Assembly (NCBI GenBank): GCA_001899175.1
Contig: MKVH01000013.1
Coordinates: 186,001-250,000, forward strand
Length of the DNA stretch: 64,000 nt
Origin: Candidatus Kapaibacterium thiocyanatum
GTDB lineage: Bacteria; Bacteroidota; Ignavibacteria; Kapaibacteriales; Kapaibacteriaceae
Direction of reading: 5' to 3'
Shown here: positions 1 through 10,497 of the stretch, piece after piece
Numbering within the stretch: position 1 is the stretch's first letter
Layout of the letters: each line of letters begins with the position of its first letter
Translations under genes and position numbers: made by a program
The notes under the pieces: model-generated
Database searches by the model: none
Told to the model about the DNA's origin: nothing
What the model saw: only the letters and a program-made list of their open reading frames with translations

Positions 1-769
1 AGTGCGCCAGGACGGAACGCAGGAAATCGCCGGAGCGTTCGAGCGGAAGCTGCGTCGCCGCATCGCTCTTCGCATTGGCGGGATCGGGATGGGTCTCGAA
101 GAACAGACCGTCGACGCCGACCGCCGCAGCGGCACGGGCGAGCGCCGGGATGAATTCCGGACGTCCGCCGCTCTGCGCACCTGCCGACGGTTGCTGGACG
201 GAGTGCGTGGCGTCGAAGATCACCGGAAATCCCGTGGCCTTCATCGTGACGAGACCGCGGAAATCCACGACGAGATCATGGTATCCGAAGGACGTTCCCC
301 GCTCGGTGAGCCAGACGGAATCGTTCCCTGCTGCGACGACCTTCGCTGCGGCCTTGGCCATATCGTCGGGCGCCATGAACTGTGCCTTCTTGATGTTCAC
401 CGTCTTTCCCGTGGCTGCGGCCGCTTCGAGAAGTGACGTCTGACGGCTCAGGAATGCCGGTATCTGGAGCACGTCGACGTATTCCGCCGCATGTGCGGCT
501 TCCGCGTCGGCATGGATGTCTGTGAGTACGGGCAGGCCGAAGTCGCGTCCCACTTCCGCGAGATAGGACAATGCCTGCTCGTCGCCGATACCCTGGAAGC
601 TGCCGGAGCTGGTACGGTTCGCCTTGCGGTACGATCCCTTGAAGACCAGTTGTACGGGCAGATCGCGGGTAATGGTCAGCAGATGGTCCGCGACGGTGCG
701 TACGAGATCTCGCGATTCCACCAGACAGGGGCCGGCGATCACGAGCAAACGGGAGGAGTCTACGTGCAT
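1..769 (-). CDS. kdsA: 3-deoxy-8-phosphooctulonate synthase (partial, C-terminus cut by window edge)
   Basis: KdsA condenses phosphoenolpyruvate with arabinose 5-phosphate to make KDO 8-phosphate for lipopolysaccharide. Reading from the ATG at 769, 256 codons are open to the window edge with no stop. Visible signatures are the N-terminal AGPCLVES strand, FKGSYRKANRTS (substrate loop), LTDIH, NIKKAQF, the TERGTSFGYHDLVVD block and FDATHSVQQP, all in the order expected for the TIM barrel. Roughly the last 10-20 residues are missing. It is divergent from ftsK, with about 100 bp between the two starts. Its presence implies a Gram-negative envelope with KDO-containing LPS. The alternative family, DAHP synthase, fits less well because the TERGTSFGYHDL block is typical of KdsA. 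Confidence 0.93.
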   Translation of the reverse strand, partial: MHVDSSRLLVIAGPCLVESRDLVRTVADHLLTITRDLPVQLVFKGSYRKANRTSSGSFQGIGDEQALSYLAEVGRDFGLPVLTDIHADAEAAHAAEYVDVLQIPAFLSRQTSLLEAAAATGKTVNIKKAQFMAPDDMAKAAAKVVAAGNDSVWLTERGTSFGYHDLVVDFRGLVTMKATGFPVIFDATHSVQQPSAGAQSGGRPEFIPALARAAAAVGVDGLFFETHPDPANAKSDAATQLPLERSGDFLRSVLAH

Positions 770-844
770 TGGTCTGTTTTTTGATGGGCAAATTATCCAA
801 ATCCTGCGAGGCCGCGGCATACAGACCGTTGCGGAGGCCCTTCG

Positions 845-852
845 TAACTTTG
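845..852 (+). promoter_or_regulatory. Bacteroidota-type -7 element (TAACTTTG) for ftsK
   Basis: The sequence TAACTTTG fits TAnnTTTG, the -7 element of the Bacteroidota housekeeping sigma factor. It lies 20 nt before the ATG at 873, leaving a short leader that includes the ribosome binding site. A TTG lies upstream at 829-831, but its spacing of 13 nt is short for a -33 element. Confidence 0.5.
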
Positions 853-872
853 CCGCACAAGAGGAAGCATGC

Positions 873-3779
873 ATGGCACAACGTCCTGAGAACATACCTA
901 TCCGTCGAATCCCCCAACAGGAAAAGGCCTCAACCGAGGAGGGAGCTCCTGTGTCCGGGAGCGGACGCGTCAGGACGCCGAAGCAGGACAAGGATCTGAT
1001 ACGCCGATACCGCATCACGGCCATCCTTCTGGCCCTCACCGCGATCCTGATGCTCATCGCCCTCCTGTCGTACACGACGCATGACGAGGCGAATGCACAG
1101 TTGACCCTCCGCGACATGATCGGAGTGATCAGGGGCGACGAGGATCTGCGCGTGCGGTTCGAAACGACCCATAACTGGCTTGGCCTTCTCGGCGCGGTAC
1201 TGGCGCACTGGATGTATACGTCGACGATCGGCGTGTGGTCCATCTGCATTCCGGTCCTGATGCTGTTCTGGGCTCGCGCGCTATTCACGCATCAGCGGCT
1301 CGGCCCCCTCCTCACACGCCGCTCGATCGCCACGATCGGAACGGCGACGTTGCTGTCCGCCTTCGTTGGAACGCTGCAACTCGTACCATGGATGTTCACG
1401 ATCGACAGGGAATGGGCCGGAGCCATCGGACAGTTCATCGCCGGCGTCATCTCGCAGTTCATCGGTACGGCCGGATCGGCCGTCGTTCTGCTGGCCGCCC
1501 TTGCCTTCGCCTCCGTCATCGGGTTCGAGATCAACGTTGGTACGCTCGGTGTGCGCCTGCGGCTGCTGGTGTCGACCATGAAGGATCGATTCGCCAGGCA
1601 CAACGTTTCCGCGGCCGGAGACGACGATGCGGGCGACGACATCCTCACGGACGAGGCGACGATGGCCGCTCCGGTGAGCGATCGTGACGACAATGACTTC
1701 ATCAAGGTCGACAAGAGCGCAGGTGGTGCCGTGCTGAAGCCTCTCGGCACGGATGCGAAACCGTCACGGCAACGCAACGACGAGGAACCGGCCGAGATCA
1801 TCCGCAGGAATGCGGGTCCGCAGGCTGGCACTCCACTCGCCCCTTCCGTCCGTATCGTCCGCCCGCTGCCCAAGCCTCCTGCGACTCCACCACCGGTCGA
1901 TGAAGGTGTGGAAGAACCGTTGGAACAGCACGAAGCCGCTACACCGTCGGCCGAACAACCGGAACAGCCCAATATCCTGGACATGGATCTTGTGCAACGA
2001 CGTCTTTCCGCACTCCATCCCAACAAGTCCATCTCCGTTCAGCCTCCGTCGACCGATGCCGGAGAGGTGGATGAGGATGTGACGGATGAGGACGAACAGG
2101 ACGACGATGAATCCGTCGTCGAGGAGGCGACGGGCTACGTCGAGAACGGGCGGGGCGCGGAAGCCGAAGAAGAGCCGCAACCTCCTCCCGTCGTACCTCA
2201 GCGCGAACGGATCCAGGTCCAGCGTCCGCTGACGGTCATGGTCGAACAACCCGCCGGCAAGGAGCCGGAAATGGCCCTGCCCGGCAATGCGCTCTACGAC
2301 GAGGAAATCCGCTTCCAACCGCCGACCATTTCCCTTCTCGTCCAGACGGACGAGTCCAGCGAGGTGGACGATTCGGAGCTGCAGGAGAACGCTCGCATCC
2401 TGCAGGAGAAGCTGGAGACATTCCGTATCAGGATCGAGAACCTTACCGTACAGCCCGGTCCCGTCGTCACGCAGTACGAATTCGTTCCTGCAGCAGGTAT
2501 CAAGGTCAGCCAGATCGAATCCCTGGCCGACGACATCGCCCTTGCCCTCAAGGCGCAAGGCGTACGGATCATCGCTCCCATTCCCGGACGCGGTACGGTG
2601 GGTATCGAGATCCCCAATCACAAGCCCGCCATCGTCCGGTTCAGTTCGATCATCAAGAGTCCGAAGTATCACAATCCGGACATCAAGCTGCCCATCGCCA
2701 TGGGCAAGACCGTCGTCGGTGAAGTCTACTGTGCCGATCTCACGAAGATGCCCCACTTGCTGATCGCCGGCGCCACCGGTAAGGGGAAGTCGGTCGGCAT
2801 CAATACGATCATCGCCTCGCTGCTCTACAAGATGCATCCGCGCGATCTCAAGTTCGTGATCATCGACCCCAAGCGCGTGGAAATGAATCTGTACGCTTCT
2901 CTGAAGCACCACTTCATGGCCGTCTCGCCCGACATCGACGAAACGATCATCACGTCACCACAGAACGCCGTGGCCGTATTGAAGTCCGTCGTCGAGGAGA
3001 TGCAGCAGCGATTCTCGCTCCTGGCCGCCGCAGGACAGCGTAACATCAACGACTACAATTCGAGGGTGAAGGACGGCAAGCTGACGGATAAGGGAGGTAT
3101 CACGCATCGTCCCATGCCCTATATCGTCGTCATCATCGACGAGCTCGCCGATCTCATGATGACGGCCGGCAAGGAAGTGGAAGAGCCGATCTGCCGTCTC
3201 GCACAGCTCGCCCGTGCCGTCGGTATCCACTGTATCGTGGCTACGCAACGTCCGAGCGTCGACGTCGTGACGGGTTTGATCAAGGCCAACTTCCCCGCCC
3301 GTATCGCCTATCAGGTGTCGTCGCGCATCGACTCCCGTACGATCATCGACGGTAGTGGCGCCGAGCATCTCATCGGCAACGGCGACATGCTGTTCGCACC
3401 GGGCAATACGCCGAAGCCCATCCGTATGCAGAATGCCTTCATCAGCACGGAAGAGGTGGAAGAGCTCTGCGACTGGATCGGAAGGCAGAAGGGCTACTCC
3501 ACCCCCTACATGCTGCCGAGTATATCGAACAAGCGCGGTGGTGGGCACGGTAGCGATGGTGGCGATCGTGACGTACTGTTCGAAGATGCGGCCCGTATCT
3601 TCATCCAGCTTCAGCAGGCTTCCGTGAGTACGTTGCAGCGCCGTCTGAAGGTGGGCTATGCCCGTGCGGCACGGATCGTGGACGAGCTGGAAATGGCCGG
3701 AATCGTCGGTCCGCCCGACGGTGCGAAGGGTCGCCAGGTGTTGCTCGACAGTGAGGCGGAACTCGAAGCCTATCTCTAG
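873..3779 (+). CDS. ftsK: DNA translocase FtsK/SpoIIIE family
   Basis: FtsK is the membrane-anchored ATPase that pumps DNA at the division septum and helps resolve chromosome dimers. The ATG at 873 is preceded by GAGGAAG and gives 968 residues; an open frame extends upstream but lacks comparable support. Four hydrophobic segments lie at about residues 47-68, 98-140, 148-175 and 186-220. A proline- and acid-rich linker follows (about 270-490), with a very acidic stretch near residue 410. The motor has Walker A GATGKGKS at about 633 and Walker [11 protein letters not shown] at about 752. The last 60 residues form the gamma winged helix ([19 protein letters not shown]). The Lys in Walker A at the position usually occupied by Ser or Gln is a small variation. 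The gene converges on the Rieske oxygenase gene and overlaps its stop by 4 bp. Confidence 0.96.
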   Translation: MAQRPENIPIRRIPQQEKASTEEGAPVSGSGRVRTPKQDKDLIRRYRITAILLALTAILMLIALLSYTTHDEANAQLTLRDMIGVIRGDEDLRVRFETTHNWLGLLGAVLAHWMYTSTIGVWSICIPVLMLFWARALFTHQRLGPLLTRRSIATIGTATLLSAFVGTLQLVPWMFTIDREWAGAIGQFIAGVISQFIGTAGSAVVLLAALAFASVIGFEINVGTLGVRLRLLVSTMKDRFARHNVSAAGDDDAGDDILTDEATMAAPVSDRDDNDFIKVDKSAGGAVLKPLGTDAKPSRQRNDEEPAEIIRRNAGPQAGTPLAPSVRIVRPLPKPPATPPPVDEGVEEPLEQHEAATPSAEQPEQPNILDMDLVQRRLSALHPNKSISVQPPSTDAGEVDEDVTDEDEQDDDESVVEEATGYVENGRGAEAEEEPQPPPVVPQRERIQVQRPLTVMVEQPAGKEPEMALPGNALYDEEIRFQPPTISLLVQTDESSEVDDSELQENARILQEKLETFRIRIENLTVQPGPVVTQYEFVPAAGIKVSQIESLADDIALALKAQGVRIIAPIPGRGTVGIEIPNHKPAIVRFSSIIKSPKYHNPDIKLPIAMGKTVVGEVYCADLTKMPHLLIAGATGKGKSVGINTIIASLLYKMHPRDLKFVIIDPKRVEMNLYASLKHHFMAVSPDIDETIITSPQNAVAVLKSVVEEMQQRFSLLAAAGQRNINDYNSRVKDGKLTDKGGITHRPMPYIVVIIDELADLMMTAGKEVEEPICRLAQLARAVGIHCIVATQRPSVDVVTGLIKANFPARIAYQVSSRIDSRTIIDGSGAEHLIGNGDMLFAPGNTPKPIRMQNAFISTEEVEELCDWIGRQKGYSTPYMLPSISNKRGGGHGSDGGDRDVLFEDAARIFIQLQQASVSTLQRRLKVGYARAARIVDELEMAGIVGPPDGAKGRQVLLDSEAELEAYL

Positions 3780-4855
3780 TCCCGACTTCCCGATTCGTCT
3801 CCGAACTCGCGAGCCAGGAGACGATGGAAGTGGTGGACGCCCTGCTCCCTGCGAACCGAGTATCGTCCGCGTTCATAGATGCGGGAACGCATTCCTTTCT
3901 GGACTGCCTCGACGATCTCCTCGTCCTCCCGTTCCACACGGTCGAGGTCGGAGCCGGCGCCGGTATCGTAACGCTCATCGTCCCAGACATAGGTTCGATA
4001 GGAAATCCGCGTACGATCGATGGCCAGAGGCTTGACGATGTTCATGGAAATGCCCCATGGATAGACGTTGAGCATGAGGTTCGGAAAGAGCCAGTAATAG
4101 TAGGCGGCGACGTCGCTTCCATGGAAGCAGTGCTCGGGCGACGTTCCCGTACCGATCTGGAGTACACCTCGAGGAAGCAGTTCCGTTCGGTAGTCCTGAT
4201 ACGAAAGGACGTCGTTCAACCCGGCGTGAACGAAGGGCACGTGGAAGCCTTCGAGATAGTTCTCGACATAGAGGGCCCAGTGTGCCTGGACCAGGTAATC
4301 CCTGTCATGCTGCGGTGCGTGACGTATCGCGGTGAGTGACATCCGGTCGGCATGGGCGTCCATCGGTGCGATCCATTCCTCGAACGGCATCATTGGATCG
4401 ATCGAACCGAAGATCATGTCGCCCCACGATCCATGGGCGATCCTGACCAGATCGTCCTTCGGCGTCGGGAAGTCCGACGTTTCGCCGAACTCGGGCATGT
4501 GCCGGAACGTGCCGTCCAGGGAGAACCGCCGGCCGTGGTAGCGGCATTTCAGCTCGTTCAGCCGGCACGGAGCATTCACCACCAGGTTTCCCCGGTGTGT
4601 GCAGACATTGGACAGGACCCTCAGGTGACCATCCCTATCCCTCGTAACGACAAGGGGTTCGCAATGCGGCCCGTCGAGTATGGACGTGGGAGATGCCGTC
4701 CCCGGGACGCGGACGTCCGAACCGTCGGCAAGCCAGTGCCACGAGCGGCGGAAGATGCGATCCAGGCATCGGCCATGGCTCTCAGCATCGCGATACCAGG
4801 CCGATGGAACGGTCCAGGCGCGGGAAATGTCGGAATCGATGTCGAATCGTATCAT
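3776..4855 (-). CDS. Rieske [2Fe-2S] non-heme iron oxygenase, alpha-subunit type
   Basis: The 359-residue protein has a Rieske centre with Cys85-X-His87 (CTHRG) and Cys104-X2-His107 (CRYHG). It also has the mononuclear iron motif of ring-hydroxylating oxygenase alpha subunits, [13 protein letters not shown], with His205 and His210 as ligands. This is the layout of aromatic-ring dioxygenases and choline-monooxygenase-like enzymes, which use ferredoxin-delivered electrons to activate O2. The substrate cannot be read from the sequence, and no reductase or beta subunit lies beside it. The ATG at 4855 fits the start of homology; an in-frame ATG at 4906 would add 17 residues. It is divergent from uvrA (67 bp) and its stop overlaps that of ftsK. 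Confidence 0.85.
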   Translation of the reverse strand: MIRFDIDSDISRAWTVPSAWYRDAESHGRCLDRIFRRSWHWLADGSDVRVPGTASPTSILDGPHCEPLVVTRDRDGHLRVLSNVCTHRGNLVVNAPCRLNELKCRYHGRRFSLDGTFRHMPEFGETSDFPTPKDDLVRIAHGSWGDMIFGSIDPMMPFEEWIAPMDAHADRMSLTAIRHAPQHDRDYLVQAHWALYVENYLEGFHVPFVHAGLNDVLSYQDYRTELLPRGVLQIGTGTSPEHCFHGSDVAAYYYWLFPNLMLNVYPWGISMNIVKPLAIDRTRISYRTYVWDDERYDTGAGSDLDRVEREDEEIVEAVQKGMRSRIYERGRYSVRREQGVHHFHRLLAREFGDESGSRD

Positions 4856-4886
4856 GTCGGACAAGATACGCTCGGGAATTGTATCG

Positions 4887-4894
4887 TATTTTTG
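4887..4894 (+). promoter_or_regulatory. Bacteroidota-type -7 element (TATTTTTG) for uvrA
   Basis: TATTTTTG matches TAnnTTTG and sits 28 nt before the uvrA ATG in the divergent gap. No clear TTG -33 element is visible at the usual spacing. Confidence 0.5.
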
Positions 4895-4922
4895 TTGGTT
4901 TCGCATACGTACATGATCGTCA

Positions 4923-7814
4923 ATGGCGAAGAATACCACCCCCACGCAATCCGTTCCGGTGCCCGAAGAATTCACCTCCATCCTCATACGGGGTGCACGG
5001 GAGCACAATCTCAAGAACGTCCATCTCGAAATCCCGCGTGACAAGCTCGTCGTCGTGACGGGCCTCAGCGGTTCGGGCAAGTCGTCGCTCGCCTTCGATA
5101 CCATCTATGCCGAAGGGCAGAGGCGGTACGTCGAGTGCATGTCCTCCTACGCACGCCAGTTCCTCGGTGTGATGAAGAAGCCCGATGTGGACGTGATCGA
5201 AGGCCTGTCGCCTGCCATCTCCATCGAACAGAAGTCCGTCGGTTCCAGTCCCCGCTCGACCGTCGGTACCGTGACGGAGATCTACGACTACCTTCGTCTG
5301 CTCTTCGCCAAGGTCGGTATCCAGTACTGCGTCGACTGCGACATCCCCGTGCAGCAGCAGACGATCGACCAGATCGTGGACACGCTCATGGCCATTCCCG
5401 AAGGGCGGCGGCTGCAGGTCCTGAGTCCGGTGGTCAAGGGCCGCAAGGGCCACTACCGCGAGCTCTTCGATCAGTTCCGGAGGCAGGGCTTCACCCGTGT
5501 CCGTGTCGATGGTGACATCAAGGACATCACCGAAGGGATGCAGCTCGCCCGGTACAAGGTGCACAACATCGACCTCGTCGTGGACCGTCTGAACGTGGAT
5601 CCGAACAACCGGCGCAGGATGACGGAAAGCATCGAGACCGCCCTCAACATGGGTGAGGCAGGAGTCAACGTTCTGGAAGAACAGGCGGATGGAACCTGGA
5701 AGGACCTTTACTTCAGTACCAGCTATTCGTGTCCGTCGTGCGGACGTTCCTACGAGACACCTGCACCGAACATGTTCTCCTTCAACTCGCCCTTCGGCGC
5801 ATGTTCGACGTGCGAAGGCATCGGCGAGATGATGGACTTCGATCCCGCACTGGTTATTCCGGACCCGAACAAGTCCATCGAGCAGGGCGGTATCGCACCG
5901 CTCGGCAAGAAGCGTGAGACATGGCTCTGGAAGCAGGTCATCGCCTTCTGCGAACATCGCGGCGTCGACATGACGAAGCCGCTCGGTTCGTTACCGGAAG
6001 AGGACGTACAGGCAGTGCTCTACGGCACGGAGGGAAGCTCCGTCTCCGTGAATTACAGCGGCACGTCCATCAAGCACAAGTACATCGGCGTACTGCCGAG
6101 TCTGCGACATCAATTCGAGCAGACGACGACGGCCAGCGTACGGAGGAGCATCGAGAAATACTTCGCCACGATACCCTGCCGTACGTGCAAGGGAGCGCGG
6201 CTGAAGGAAGAGCATCTCTTCGTGCGCGTCGCCGAGGCCAACATCCATGCCACGACGATCATGGATATCGAGACCGCGGAGTCGTGGTTCTCTGCCCTGC
6301 CGGCGAAACTGACCGACAGGCAGAATATCATCGCGACCATGATCCTGAAGGAAATCGTCACACGTCTGAGCTTCCTGCGCAACGTCGGACTCACCTATCT
6401 CACGCTGGACCGTTCCGCACGATCGCTGTCGGGCGGCGAATCGCAACGTATCCGGCTGGCTTCGCAGATCGGCTCCCAACTCGTCGGTGTCACCTACGTC
6501 CTCGACGAGCCGAGCATAGGTCTGCATCAGCACGACAACCGCAAGCTCATCGCTTCGTTGAAGAGCCTTCGCGATCTCGGCAACTCCATCCTCGTCGTCG
6601 AACACGACCGGGAGATGATCGAGGAATCGGACCACGTCGTCGACATCGGTCCCGGTGCCGGCGTCCATGGCGGCGAGGTCGTCGCGGCCTTCCATCCCAA
6701 GGACGTGAATGCGGAGAGCATGGCGGTCGGCGAACGTTCGCTGACGCTCCAGTACCTGTCCGGCAAGCGCACGATTCCCATTCCTGCCGAACGCCGTCCG
6801 GGCAACGGCAAGACGATCAGGCTCGTGGGTGCATCGGGGCATAACCTCCGGAACGTGACGATGGAGATTCCTCTCGGAACCTTCGTCTGCATTTCCGGTA
6901 TGAGCGGCTCGGGCAAGAGCACGCTCATCAATGATACGCTGTATCCCTTGCTGGCACGCCACTTCTACAACAGCGAGGTCCAGCCGCTGAAGCACGACCG
7001 CATCGAAGGCCTCGAGAACATCGACAAGGTCATCGAGATCGACCAGACACCGATCGGACGCACGCCGCGAAGCAATCCGGCGACTTATACCGGGCTCTTC
7101 ACGCAGGTCCGCGATTTCTTCACGATGCTTCCCGAAGCGAAGATCCGTGGCTACAAGGCCGGACGCTTCTCGTTCAACGTATCGGGTGGACGCTGCGAAG
7201 AATGCGAGGGTGCGGGCATACGAAAGATCGAGATGAACTTCCTGCCCGACGTCTACGTCCCCTGCGACACATGCGGTGGCAAGCGCTACAACAGCGAGAC
7301 TCTCGCCGTACGCTTCAAGGGCAAATCCATCGCCGACGTCCTCGACATGACCGTGGAAGAAGCCTTCGAACTCTTCCAGGACATACCCAAGATCAAGCAC
7401 AAGCTCGCCACGCTGATGGACGTCGGTCTCACCTACATCACGCTCGGTCAGCAGGCCCCCACGTTATCCGGCGGCGAAGCGCAGCGCGTCAAGCTCGCCA
7501 CGGAACTGTCGCGGACCGGTACGGGCAGGACGATGTATCTGCTCGACGAACCCACGACCGGCCTGCATTTCGAAGACATCCGCATCCTCCTCAAGCTGCT
7601 CGAGAAGCTCGTCGACAAGGGCAATACGGTTGTCGTCATCGAACATAACCTCGATGTCGTCACCTATGCCGACCACATCATCGACCTGGGGCCGGGCGGT
7701 GGACGCGACGGAGGCCGCATCGTTGCTACAGGCACGCCGGAAGCCGTGGCGAACGAGCCCGAAAGCATGACCGGCCAGTATATCCGGACCATGCTGCCAG
7801 CGACGCAGCCATGA
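4923..7814 (+). CDS. uvrA: UvrABC excinuclease subunit A
   Basis: UvrA recognises bulky DNA lesions as a dimer and loads UvrB in nucleotide excision repair. The 963-residue product has both ABC ATPase modules. The first has Walker [10 protein letters not shown] at residue 47 and signature LSGGESQR near 502; the second has Walker [10 protein letters not shown] near 659 and signature LSGGEAQR near 848. Two zinc modules are intact: CPSC near 270 paired with CSTC near 295, and CEEC near 758 paired with CDTC near 782. The family motifs FAKVG and EHDRE are present. Length and domain order are standard for bacterial UvrA. It is a single-gene unit with its own promoter element; uvrB and uvrC are not in the window. 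Confidence 0.97.
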   Translation: MAKNTTPTQSVPVPEEFTSILIRGAREHNLKNVHLEIPRDKLVVVTGLSGSGKSSLAFDTIYAEGQRRYVECMSSYARQFLGVMKKPDVDVIEGLSPAISIEQKSVGSSPRSTVGTVTEIYDYLRLLFAKVGIQYCVDCDIPVQQQTIDQIVDTLMAIPEGRRLQVLSPVVKGRKGHYRELFDQFRRQGFTRVRVDGDIKDITEGMQLARYKVHNIDLVVDRLNVDPNNRRRMTESIETALNMGEAGVNVLEEQADGTWKDLYFSTSYSCPSCGRSYETPAPNMFSFNSPFGACSTCEGIGEMMDFDPALVIPDPNKSIEQGGIAPLGKKRETWLWKQVIAFCEHRGVDMTKPLGSLPEEDVQAVLYGTEGSSVSVNYSGTSIKHKYIGVLPSLRHQFEQTTTASVRRSIEKYFATIPCRTCKGARLKEEHLFVRVAEANIHATTIMDIETAESWFSALPAKLTDRQNIIATMILKEIVTRLSFLRNVGLTYLTLDRSARSLSGGESQRIRLASQIGSQLVGVTYVLDEPSIGLHQHDNRKLIASLKSLRDLGNSILVVEHDREMIEESDHVVDIGPGAGVHGGEVVAAFHPKDVNAESMAVGERSLTLQYLSGKRTIPIPAERRPGNGKTIRLVGASGHNLRNVTMEIPLGTFVCISGMSGSGKSTLINDTLYPLLARHFYNSEVQPLKHDRIEGLENIDKVIEIDQTPIGRTPRSNPATYTGLFTQVRDFFTMLPEAKIRGYKAGRFSFNVSGGRCEECEGAGIRKIEMNFLPDVYVPCDTCGGKRYNSETLAVRFKGKSIADVLDMTVEEAFELFQDIPKIKHKLATLMDVGLTYITLGQQAPTLSGGEAQRVKLATELSRTGTGRTMYLLDEPTTGLHFEDIRILLKLLEKLVDKGNTVVVIEHNLDVVTYADHIIDLGPGGGRDGGRIVATGTPEAVANEPESMTGQYIRTMLPATQP

Positions 7815-7880
7815 AACAATTCCACGTGATTCGACGGCGAAACGGCCCGCGATCCGTCCCGACTCCTCGTTTCCGTTTCG

Positions 7881-7888
7881 TATTTTCG
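7881..7888 (+). promoter_or_regulatory. Probable -7 element (TATTTTCG) of the etfBA operon
   Basis: TATTTTCG, a one-base variant of TAnnTTTG, lies 40 nt before the etfB ATG in a 114-bp gap. The same variant occurs before nuoE (36543). Confidence 0.4.
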
Positions 7889-7928
7889 CCTTCTTGTTCG
7901 AACTCCAGTTGCTTATCGAAGGAACGTC

Positions 7929-8675
7929 ATGAACATTCTCGTTTGCATCTCCCAGGTGCCTGATACCGTGACCAAGATCGCTGTCGGTACGGACGGCGTC
8001 AGTATCAACCCCCAGGGCGTGAAATTCATCCTGAATCCCTACGACGAATTCGCCATCGAAGAGGGCCTGCGCCTGAAGGAAAAGAACGGCGGCACGGTCA
8101 CCACGCTGACCGTGGGCGGTGAAGGCGCCAAGGACATCCTCCGTACTGCTCTCGCCATGGGTTCCGATACGGCCATCCTGGTGAAGGACGACGCACGCAG
8201 CGATTCGTTCTCCGTAGCGGCCAGCATCGCCGATGCGGCACGCGAGCTTTCGCCCGACCTCGTGATCTTCGGACGCCAGAGCATCGACTTCGATTCGTTC
8301 CAGGTTCCTCCCATGGTGGCAGAACTCCTGAACCTGCCCAACATCTCCATGGTCTCGAGCCTCACGATCGACGGCACGAACGTCACCGCCGAACGCGACA
8401 TCGAAGGCGGCAAGGAAACCGTCGTCACCACCCTGCCCTGCGTCATCAGCGCACAGAAGGGGCTCAACGATCCGCGCTATCCGAAGCTTCCGGACATCAT
8501 GAAGGCCAAGTCCAAGCCCATCACCGAACGTGCCCCTTCGTCCGAAGCCGCCCGCACGCAGACGATGTCCATGAACCTGCCGGACAACAAGCGTCTCGGA
8601 AAGATCGTCGGCGACAGCGATGCCGACATCAGCGAATTCGTACGTCTCCTTCACGAAGAAGCGAAGATGATCTGA
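7929..8675 (+). CDS. etfB: Electron transfer flavoprotein beta subunit
   Basis: EtfB binds AMP and, with EtfA, carries electrons from acyl-CoA dehydrogenases to the respiratory chain through ETF:quinone oxidoreductase. The 248-residue product begins with MNILVCISQVPD, followed by INPYDE-type and EEGLRLKE segments, the DLVIFGRQSIDFDS nucleotide-binding block and LPCVISAQKGLNDPRYP, all characteristic of ETF beta. A ribosome binding site (GAAGGAACGTC) precedes the ATG. It forms an operon with etfA after a 69-bp gap. Its presence fits an organism that oxidises fatty acids or amino acids; no acyl-CoA dehydrogenase is adjacent. Confidence 0.95.
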   Translation: MNILVCISQVPDTVTKIAVGTDGVSINPQGVKFILNPYDEFAIEEGLRLKEKNGGTVTTLTVGGEGAKDILRTALAMGSDTAILVKDDARSDSFSVAASIADAARELSPDLVIFGRQSIDFDSFQVPPMVAELLNLPNISMVSSLTIDGTNVTAERDIEGGKETVVTTLPCVISAQKGLNDPRYPKLPDIMKAKSKPITERAPSSEAARTQTMSMNLPDNKRLGKIVGDSDADISEFVRLLHEEAKMI

Positions 8676-8744
8676 CGACCGCGGTCCGGTCGGGATCGGA
8701 CCTGAACTTCACCAACAACGACATCAACAAGAAGAATCCGAATC

Positions 8745-9707
8745 ATGACAGTACTCGTAGTTCTCGAACCCCAGGGAAATGGCCTTCGCCGGACGTCGTA
8801 TGAAGTGATCACGGCAGCATTCGCCATTCCTGGTGCGACCGTCACGGGCGTGGCCATGAATGCCACGAACGAACAACTCCAGACCGCAGGCGACTATGGT
8901 CTGACCTCCTGCCTGAATGCCACCGGCGACGCCGTGTCGACGTTCTCCAACGGTACCTTCGCCACGGTCGTGGCGGAAGCCGCCCGCAAGACCGGTGCGA
9001 CCGTCGTACTCTTCGGTGCGAATGCCACCGGCAAGGACGTGGCACCCCGCGTGGCCGTGAAGCTCGGCGCCGGCTTCGTGCCCGACTGTGTGGCCCTGAC
9101 GGCCAACGGCGACACGCTGCAGGCCGTTCGCCCCGTCTATGCAGGCAAGGCGGAACTGACCGTCAAGCCCCTCACCGCTTCCGCCGTCTATACACTGCGT
9201 CCGAATGTCTTCACGGCCAGGAAGGGTGACGGAGCATCCGTCTCCGTCGAAGCCTTCTCGCCCGCCATCGATGCAGGTGTGCGCACGGCACGCGTCACGA
9301 ACGTCGTCAAGAACGAAGGCGCACTCGACGTTGCCGAAGCCGACATCGTCGTCTCCGGTGGTCGTGGCCTCAAGGGCCCCGAACACTTCCATCTCGTCGA
9401 AGAACTCGCCCGTAGCCTTGGTGGTGCCGTCGGTGCATCCCGTGCAGTCGTGGACGCAGGCTGGCGTCCGCATCGCGAGCAGGTAGGACAGACGGGCAAG
9501 ACCGTCTCTCCCAACATGTATGTCGCATGCGGTATCAGCGGCGCCGTGCAACATTTGGCCGGTATGTCGTCGTCGAAGATCATCGTGGCCATCAACAAGG
9601 ACAAGGAAGCTCCGATCTTCAAGATGGCGGACTACGGCATCGTCGGTGATGTTTTCGAGGTTCTGCCGAAACTGACGCAGAAGATCTCTGCTATCACGGG
9701 GAAGTGA
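8745..9707 (+). CDS. etfA: Electron transfer flavoprotein alpha subunit
   Basis: EtfA holds the redox-active FAD of the EtfAB heterodimer. The 320-residue product has the N-terminal Rossmann-like half shared with EtfB and the C-terminal FAD domain: GGRGLKGPEHF, GASRAVVDAGW, QVGQTGKTVSPNMYVACGISGAVQH and the AINKDKEAPIF segment. Length and motif order are normal. It lies 69 bp downstream of etfB on the same strand, the usual arrangement. It is followed after 13 bp by the DUF151 gene, which has its own promoter-like element inside the etfA 3' end. Confidence 0.95.
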   Translation: MTVLVVLEPQGNGLRRTSYEVITAAFAIPGATVTGVAMNATNEQLQTAGDYGLTSCLNATGDAVSTFSNGTFATVVAEAARKTGATVVLFGANATGKDVAPRVAVKLGAGFVPDCVALTANGDTLQAVRPVYAGKAELTVKPLTASAVYTLRPNVFTARKGDGASVSVEAFSPAIDAGVRTARVTNVVKNEGALDVAEADIVVSGGRGLKGPEHFHLVEELARSLGGAVGASRAVVDAGWRPHREQVGQTGKTVSPNMYVACGISGAVQHLAGMSSSKIIVAINKDKEAPIFKMADYGIVGDVFEVLPKLTQKISAITGK

Positions 9708-9709
9708 GA

Positions 9710-9717
9710 TATATTTC
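9710..9717 (+). promoter_or_regulatory. -7 element (TATATTTC) only 3 nt before the DUF151 start codon
   Basis: TATATTTC, one base from TAnnTTTG, ends 3 nt before the ATG at 9721 and there is no Shine-Dalgarno sequence. If used, it would give a leaderless or nearly leaderless mRNA, as at three other genes in the window. Confidence 0.4.
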
Positions 9718-9720
9718 CGC

Positions 9721-10356
9721 ATGAACAAGGTTCAGGTCGATATTCTGGGGCTCAGCGTGAGTCCCGCCAGCAATGGCGCCTACGCCCTCATCCTGAAGGA
9801 ATCGGACGGTGTGCGCCGCCTTCCGATCGTGATCGGCGGCCCCGAAGCGCAGGCCATCGCCAACGAACTCGAGGGGATCAAGGCACAGCGTCCGATGACG
9901 CATGACTTGCTCCGCAGCGTGATCGAGGCACTGGGAGGCCATCTGCGCGAGGTCGTGATCAACAACCTCAAGGAAGGGACCTTCTACGCTTCCCTGGTCT
10001 TCGAATACACGGATCAGGAAATCGACTCACGCCCGAGCGATGCCATCGCCCTGGCCGTACGGTGCGGCGTGCCCATCTTCGTAAGCGAGGAGATCATGCA
10101 GGAAGCGTCGTTCAAGCCGGGCGACGAGGAGTTGCCAGACGCTGCAGGCGAGGAAGCAGGTGAAGACGGAGACGAGGAAGAGGACGAACTCAGCATGCTG
10201 AAGAGCAGCGGTGAGACGAAGGAAGCCGAACCTCAGTCGGCGAGTCTCACCCATCGTCAACGCCTCGAACAGGAGCTGAATCAGGCCATCAACGTGGAAG
10301 ACTACGAGAAGGCGGCGCGTCTTCGTGATGAACTTCAACGATTGACTGGCGAATAA
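9721..10356 (+). CDS. DUF151 bifunctional nuclease-like protein with C-terminal UVR motif
   Basis: Residues 1-135 are a DUF151 (bifunctional nuclease) domain, recognised by the LPIVIGGPEAQAIA segment, RPMTHDLL and SRPSDAIALAVR blocks. After an acidic linker (residues 138-160, rich in Glu and Asp), residues 173-208 form a UVR motif, the UvrB/UvrC interaction helix pair (INVEDYEKAARLRDEL). Related plant and mycobacterial proteins have been reported to have RNase and DNase activity, and the UVR motif suggests docking to a UvrB- or Clp-type partner; both points are family knowledge, not proof here. This fusion is common in FCB-group genomes. It follows etfA by 13 bp and precedes the tRNA gene. 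Confidence 0.85.
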   Translation: MNKVQVDILGLSVSPASNGAYALILKESDGVRRLPIVIGGPEAQAIANELEGIKAQRPMTHDLLRSVIEALGGHLREVVINNLKEGTFYASLVFEYTDQEIDSRPSDAIALAVRCGVPIFVSEEIMQEASFKPGDEELPDAAGEEAGEDGDEEEDELSMLKSSGETKEAEPQSASLTHRQRLEQELNQAINVEDYEKAARLRDELQRLTGE

Positions 10357-10368
10357 GCCGGCTCTTCG

Positions 10369-10376
10369 TATATTTG
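10369..10376 (+). promoter_or_regulatory. -7 element (TATATTTG) of the tRNA gene
   Basis: TATATTTG is an exact TAnnTTTG match ending 11 nt before the mature 5' end of the tRNA. A TTG at 10342-10344 lies 24 nt upstream, slightly far for a -33 element. Confidence 0.55.
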
Positions 10377-10387
10377 CAGCTCTCTAC

Positions 10388-10464
<77 letters not shown>

Positions 10465-10467
10465 CGA

Positions 10468-10490
10468 AGCCCTCGCACTATGCGGGGGCT
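10468..10490 (+). terminator. Intrinsic terminator of the tRNA gene
   Basis: A 9-bp stem (AGCCCTCGC / GCGGGGGCT, one G-T pair) with loop ACTAT is followed by TTGTGTTT, three nucleotides after the CCA end. It also lies just beyond the stop of the convergent methyltransferase gene. Confidence 0.75.
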
Positions 10491-10497
10491 TTGTGTT